A DNA stretch of 64,000 nucleotides. Origin: CAVVFX01 sp963747535 (GTDB taxonomy: Bacteria; Acidobacteriota; Terriglobia; Bryobacterales; Bryobacteraceae). Numbering within the stretch: the first letter of the stretch is position 1; each line of letters begins with the position of its first letter. The notes beneath the pieces were generated by a model, which worked only from the letters and a program-made list of their open reading frames with translations, was not told the DNA's origin and did no database searches. A program made the translations under genes and the position numbers. The stretch lies in contig CAVVFX010000002.1 of the NCBI GenBank assembly GCA_963747535.1, positions 310,001 to 374,000 on the forward strand, given 5' to 3'. Shown in pieces: positions 61,722 to 64,000 of the stretch.

Positions 61722-62789
61722 GTGCATTTCTATGAAGCGAGGAGGGTTCTTGTAACAGGGGGCCTTGGTTTTATCGGCAGCAATCTGGCCATCCGGCTGG
61801 TTCAGCTCGGCGCCAGGGTCACGATTGTCGACTCGTGTATAGAAGGGTGCGGCGGCAATTCCCACAATATTGCTCCGATTTCGCGGGATGTGCGCGTGGT
61901 TCGTTGCGACATCGGCGACATCGGCAGCGTGGGGCCGTTGCTCGATGGCTTAGAGGTCGTTTTCAACCTTGCGGGGGAGATCAGCCACTCGCACAGCATG
62001 GCATATCCCGAGCGTGACCTGGAGATCAACACCTGGTCGCAAATGGTGTTTCTGCGGGAGTGCAGTGCACGGATTCCGGGCGTCCGAATGGTGTATGCCG
62101 GCACACGGCAGGTCTACGGGAGGCCTGAGTATCTTCCGGTCGACGAGTTGCATCCGGTCGCACCGGTGGATTACAACGGCGTGAGTAAGCATGCAGCGGC
62201 CGAGTATCACCTGATGCTCACCCGGGCCGGGCTCCTGGATGCGGTCATTATGCGGCTCACCAACACCTACGGTCCGCGCCTGGCGGTAAATGTACCATGC
62301 CAGGGGGTGCTCCCGGTTTATTTCATGCGCCTGCTGTTGGGACTGCCGCTCGAAGTCTTTGGCAGCGGCGGGCAGTTGCGGGACCCGGTTTATGTGGACG
62401 ATGTAGTGGACACGATGCTGCGAGCCGGAGCCGCGGACAAGTTGCAGTCCAGGATTTATAACGTGGGAGGCCCCGATGCGCTGCCGCTCCGTGAGATTGC
62501 CGCCATGCTCAGCCGGCTCGCGGGAGCGTCCGTTCCGGTCTACAGGCCGTTTCCAGGAGAGGCCAGCCGGATCGACATCGGCAGCTTCTACGCGGACTCC
62601 ACCCGCATACGGCGCGAGCTGAAGTGGCAGCCAAACACTTCGCTCGAAAGCGGGGCCGCTAGAACACTTGAATTCTTTCGCGAGCATTTGCGCAATTATC
62701 TCAATCCGGCTGATGGGTATCCGGAGTGCCATTTGCGACGTCTCACCGGTGTGGAGGGTGTGAAGGAAAAGGCGCCGAAATACGCATGA
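61722..62789 (+). CDS. NAD-dependent epimerase/dehydratase (UDP-sugar type)
   Basis: A GTG start gives 355 residues. The NAD motif is VLVTGGLGFIGSNLAIRL; the family segments VVFNLAGEISHSHSM, MVYAGTRQVYG, RLTNTYGPRLAVN and FGSGGQLRDPVYVDDVVD fit extended SDRs acting on nucleotide sugars. The active-site Tyr-x3-Lys is not present in normal form: the sequence is VDYNGVSKHAAAEY, so the lysine has asparagine four residues before it. Some relatives with NGINK share this. The reaction may therefore differ from epimerisation. The next gene overlaps by 4 bp. Confidence 0.85.
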   Translation: MHFYEARRVLVTGGLGFIGSNLAIRLVQLGARVTIVDSCIEGCGGNSHNIAPISRDVRVVRCDIGDIGSVGPLLDGLEVVFNLAGEISHSHSMAYPERDLEINTWSQMVFLRECSARIPGVRMVYAGTRQVYGRPEYLPVDELHPVAPVDYNGVSKHAAAEYHLMLTRAGLLDAVIMRLTNTYGPRLAVNVPCQGVLPVYFMRLLLGLPLEVFGSGGQLRDPVYVDDVVDTMLRAGAADKLQSRIYNVGGPDALPLREIAAMLSRLAGASVPVYRPFPGEASRIDIGSFYADSTRIRRELKWQPNTSLESGAARTLEFFREHLRNYLNPADGYPECHLRRLTGVEGVKEKAPKYA

Positions 62790-63568
62790 TGAATCCGGCG
62801 GAGCTCGCCAATATTGCAAAATTTGAAAGGGAATTCTGGTGGTACCGGGGAATGGAACAAATCCTGTTCGGCATTCTCGATCCGATTGTAAAACAGCGGG
62901 AACCGCTAAGCGAAACCGCCTGCGCCACCGCCGTGGAAGCGGGTTGCGGAACGGGCTACATGGCGTCACTCCTGGAGCAACGGTACGGCTGGCGCGTGTA
63001 CCCGGCGGACCTGCAGCGCGAGGCGCTGTTATACGCCCTAGAGCAAGGATGCCGGCGGCTCGCCCAGGCCGATATCGCGTCGCTGCCGTTCCCCGACCGC
63101 GGCTTCGACGCGGCCGTCAGCCTCGACGTCCTGGTCTATATTCCGCGCGGCGAGGAGGCGAGTGTGTTTAAGGAACTGGTCCGCGTTCTCGCGCCGGGAG
63201 GGTTGCTGGTGTTGCGCACCGCGGCTCTCGAAATCCTGCGCAGCCACCACGCCGAGTTCACCGGTGAACGGCAGCGATTCACCCGCAAACAAATTGTGAA
63301 ACTGGCGGCGGAAAACGGGATCAGGGTACTACGCTGCACCTATGCGAACTCCCTGCTTCTGCCCATTGCGCTGGTCAAGTTCCGTCTTCTCGAACCGCTA
63401 GTCAAGGCCATGACACGAACCCAGCCGGAGAGCGGAGTGAAACCTGTCGCCGCGTGGCTCGACCGCGTCCTCTATACAGTGCTGAAACTGGAGGCGCGGT
63501 GGCTTGGCTCCGGACGAAATTTACCTGTAGGCCAGTCGTTGATTTTGATTGGAGAGCGAAGCGCGTGA
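62786..63568 (+). CDS. SAM-dependent methyltransferase (type 11)
   Basis: The ATG at 62786 overlaps the epimerase stop, and an adjacent second ATG is also possible. The 260-residue protein has the SAM motif I VEAGCGTGYMASLL, the acidic loop after YPADLQREAL, DIASLPFPDRGFDAAVSLDVL, and APGGLLVLRTAALE. These mark a class I type 11 methyltransferase. Its place between an epimerase and a glycosyltransferase suggests it acts on a lipid- or nucleotide-bound sugar. The acceptor is unknown. Confidence 0.88.
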   Translation: MMNPAELANIAKFEREFWWYRGMEQILFGILDPIVKQREPLSETACATAVEAGCGTGYMASLLEQRYGWRVYPADLQREALLYALEQGCRRLAQADIASLPFPDRGFDAAVSLDVLVYIPRGEEASVFKELVRVLAPGGLLVLRTAALEILRSHHAEFTGERQRFTRKQIVKLAAENGIRVLRCTYANSLLLPIALVKFRLLEPLVKAMTRTQPESGVKPVAAWLDRVLYTVLKLEARWLGSGRNLPVGQSLILIGERSA

Positions 63569-64000
63569 TCTCTTCCCTGACCGTGTTTTTTCCGGCCTAC
63601 AACGACGAAGCCTCACTCCCGGGCCTGGTAGACAAGACTTTCGCCATACTGGGCGACACGGCACGTGACTTTGAAGTGATCGTGGTGAACGACGGAAGTT
63701 CTGACGGCACCGCCGCGGTGCTCACTGAACTCTGCCTGAAACACGCACCCTACATGTCGGTGGTGACGCATGCCGGGAATCGGGGATACGGCGGGGCGCT
63801 GCGCAGCGGTTTCGCTGCCGCGAAGAAGGAGTTCGTCTTCTACACCGATGGCGACGGCCAGTACGACGTGGGCGAACTACCGCAACTGATCGAACTCATG
63901 GAGAGCGACGTCGGCCTGGTAAACGGTCACAAGCTCAAGCGCCACGATCCCTGGCATCGCATCGCTATCGGGTTCCTCTACAACCGGTTTGCGCGGACAC
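63565..64000 (+). CDS. Family 2 glycosyltransferase, 3' end outside window
   Basis: The GTG at 63565 overlaps the methyltransferase stop (GTGA). The visible 145 residues begin SLTVFFPAYNDEASLPGLVD. They contain the nucleotide-binding VIVVNDGSSDGTAAVL, GNRGYGGALRSGFAAA and the metal-binding YTDGDGQYD, all of the GT2 fold close to polyprenyl-phosphate mannosyl/glucosyltransferases. It would build a lipid-linked sugar at the inner membrane, in line with the epimerase and methyltransferase before it. The C-terminal part is cut by the window. Confidence 0.9.
   Translation, partial: MISSLTVFFPAYNDEASLPGLVDKTFAILGDTARDFEVIVVNDGSSDGTAAVLTELCLKHAPYMSVVTHAGNRGYGGALRSGFAAAKKEFVFYTDGDGQYDVGELPQLIELMESDVGLVNGHKLKRHDPWHRIAIGFLYNRFART

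Overview
The window looks like the chromosome of an acidobacterium of the Solibacter/Bryobacter group. The evidence is a secreted protein with the C-terminal domain known as the Solibacter uncharacterized domain (26489-28102), a DUF1592-family cytochrome paired with a DUF1552 protein, a multiheme cytochrome-TPR protein, many secreted Ig/NHL proteins, and GC-rich sequence throughout. No rRNA, tRNA, CRISPR array, transposase or phage gene was seen.

Layout. 1-10.1 kb: secreted and periplasmic oxidative functions (lipoprotein-sorting-like protein, FAD oxidoreductase, ROK kinase, 7-heme cytochrome with TPRs, DUF1592/DUF1552 pair). 10.2-19.1 kb: a complete bacterial microcompartment (BMC) locus with two divergent arms. 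The minus arm carries acetate kinase, PduL, a BMC-T, a BMC-H, three BMC-P, an aldehyde dehydrogenase, a class II aldolase and a DeoR regulator. The plus arm carries a PduS-like flavoprotein/Fe-S protein and a PduT-like shell protein. This fits a PVM-like fucose/rhamnose aldolase compartment in which lactaldehyde is oxidised through acyl-CoA and acyl-phosphate to acid plus ATP, with electrons leaving through the PduS/PduT pair. 19.2-29.8 kb: sulfotransferase, metallo-hydrolase, LacI regulator, PolX, the PIN/TRAM-ispD-ispF operon, a BACON protein, a small lipoprotein and an efflux adaptor. 30-39.8 kb: sugar isomerase/oxidoreductase pair, histidine kinase, ABC exporter, small zinc-ribbon protein with an SDR, nucleotidyltransferase, GxxExxY protein. 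39.9-47.9 kb: a decay zone with several frameshifted genes, interrupted by an intact sialidase and thiE. 47.9-57.9 kb: two giant paralogous NHL/Ig-like genes with almost identical 3' ends. 58.4-61.5 kb: zwf-gnd-rpiB. 61.7-64 kb: surface-glycan genes (epimerase, methyltransferase, glycosyltransferase).

The most unusual signals are these. (1) A hairpin-forming intergenic repeat (called R1 here) has ten clear copies between 0.7 and 39.3 kb, all in the same orientation, with a compensatory base-pair change and G-U-preserving variants. (2) Two adjacent amino-acid permease genes are broken by seven frameshifts that are all net single-base insertions. (3) The twin NHL genes appear to carry two six-bladed propellers and a repeated ~147-residue domain, with signs of recent sequence homogenisation. 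(4) The BMC locus uses a PduS/PduT electron route and shows no alcohol dehydrogenase.
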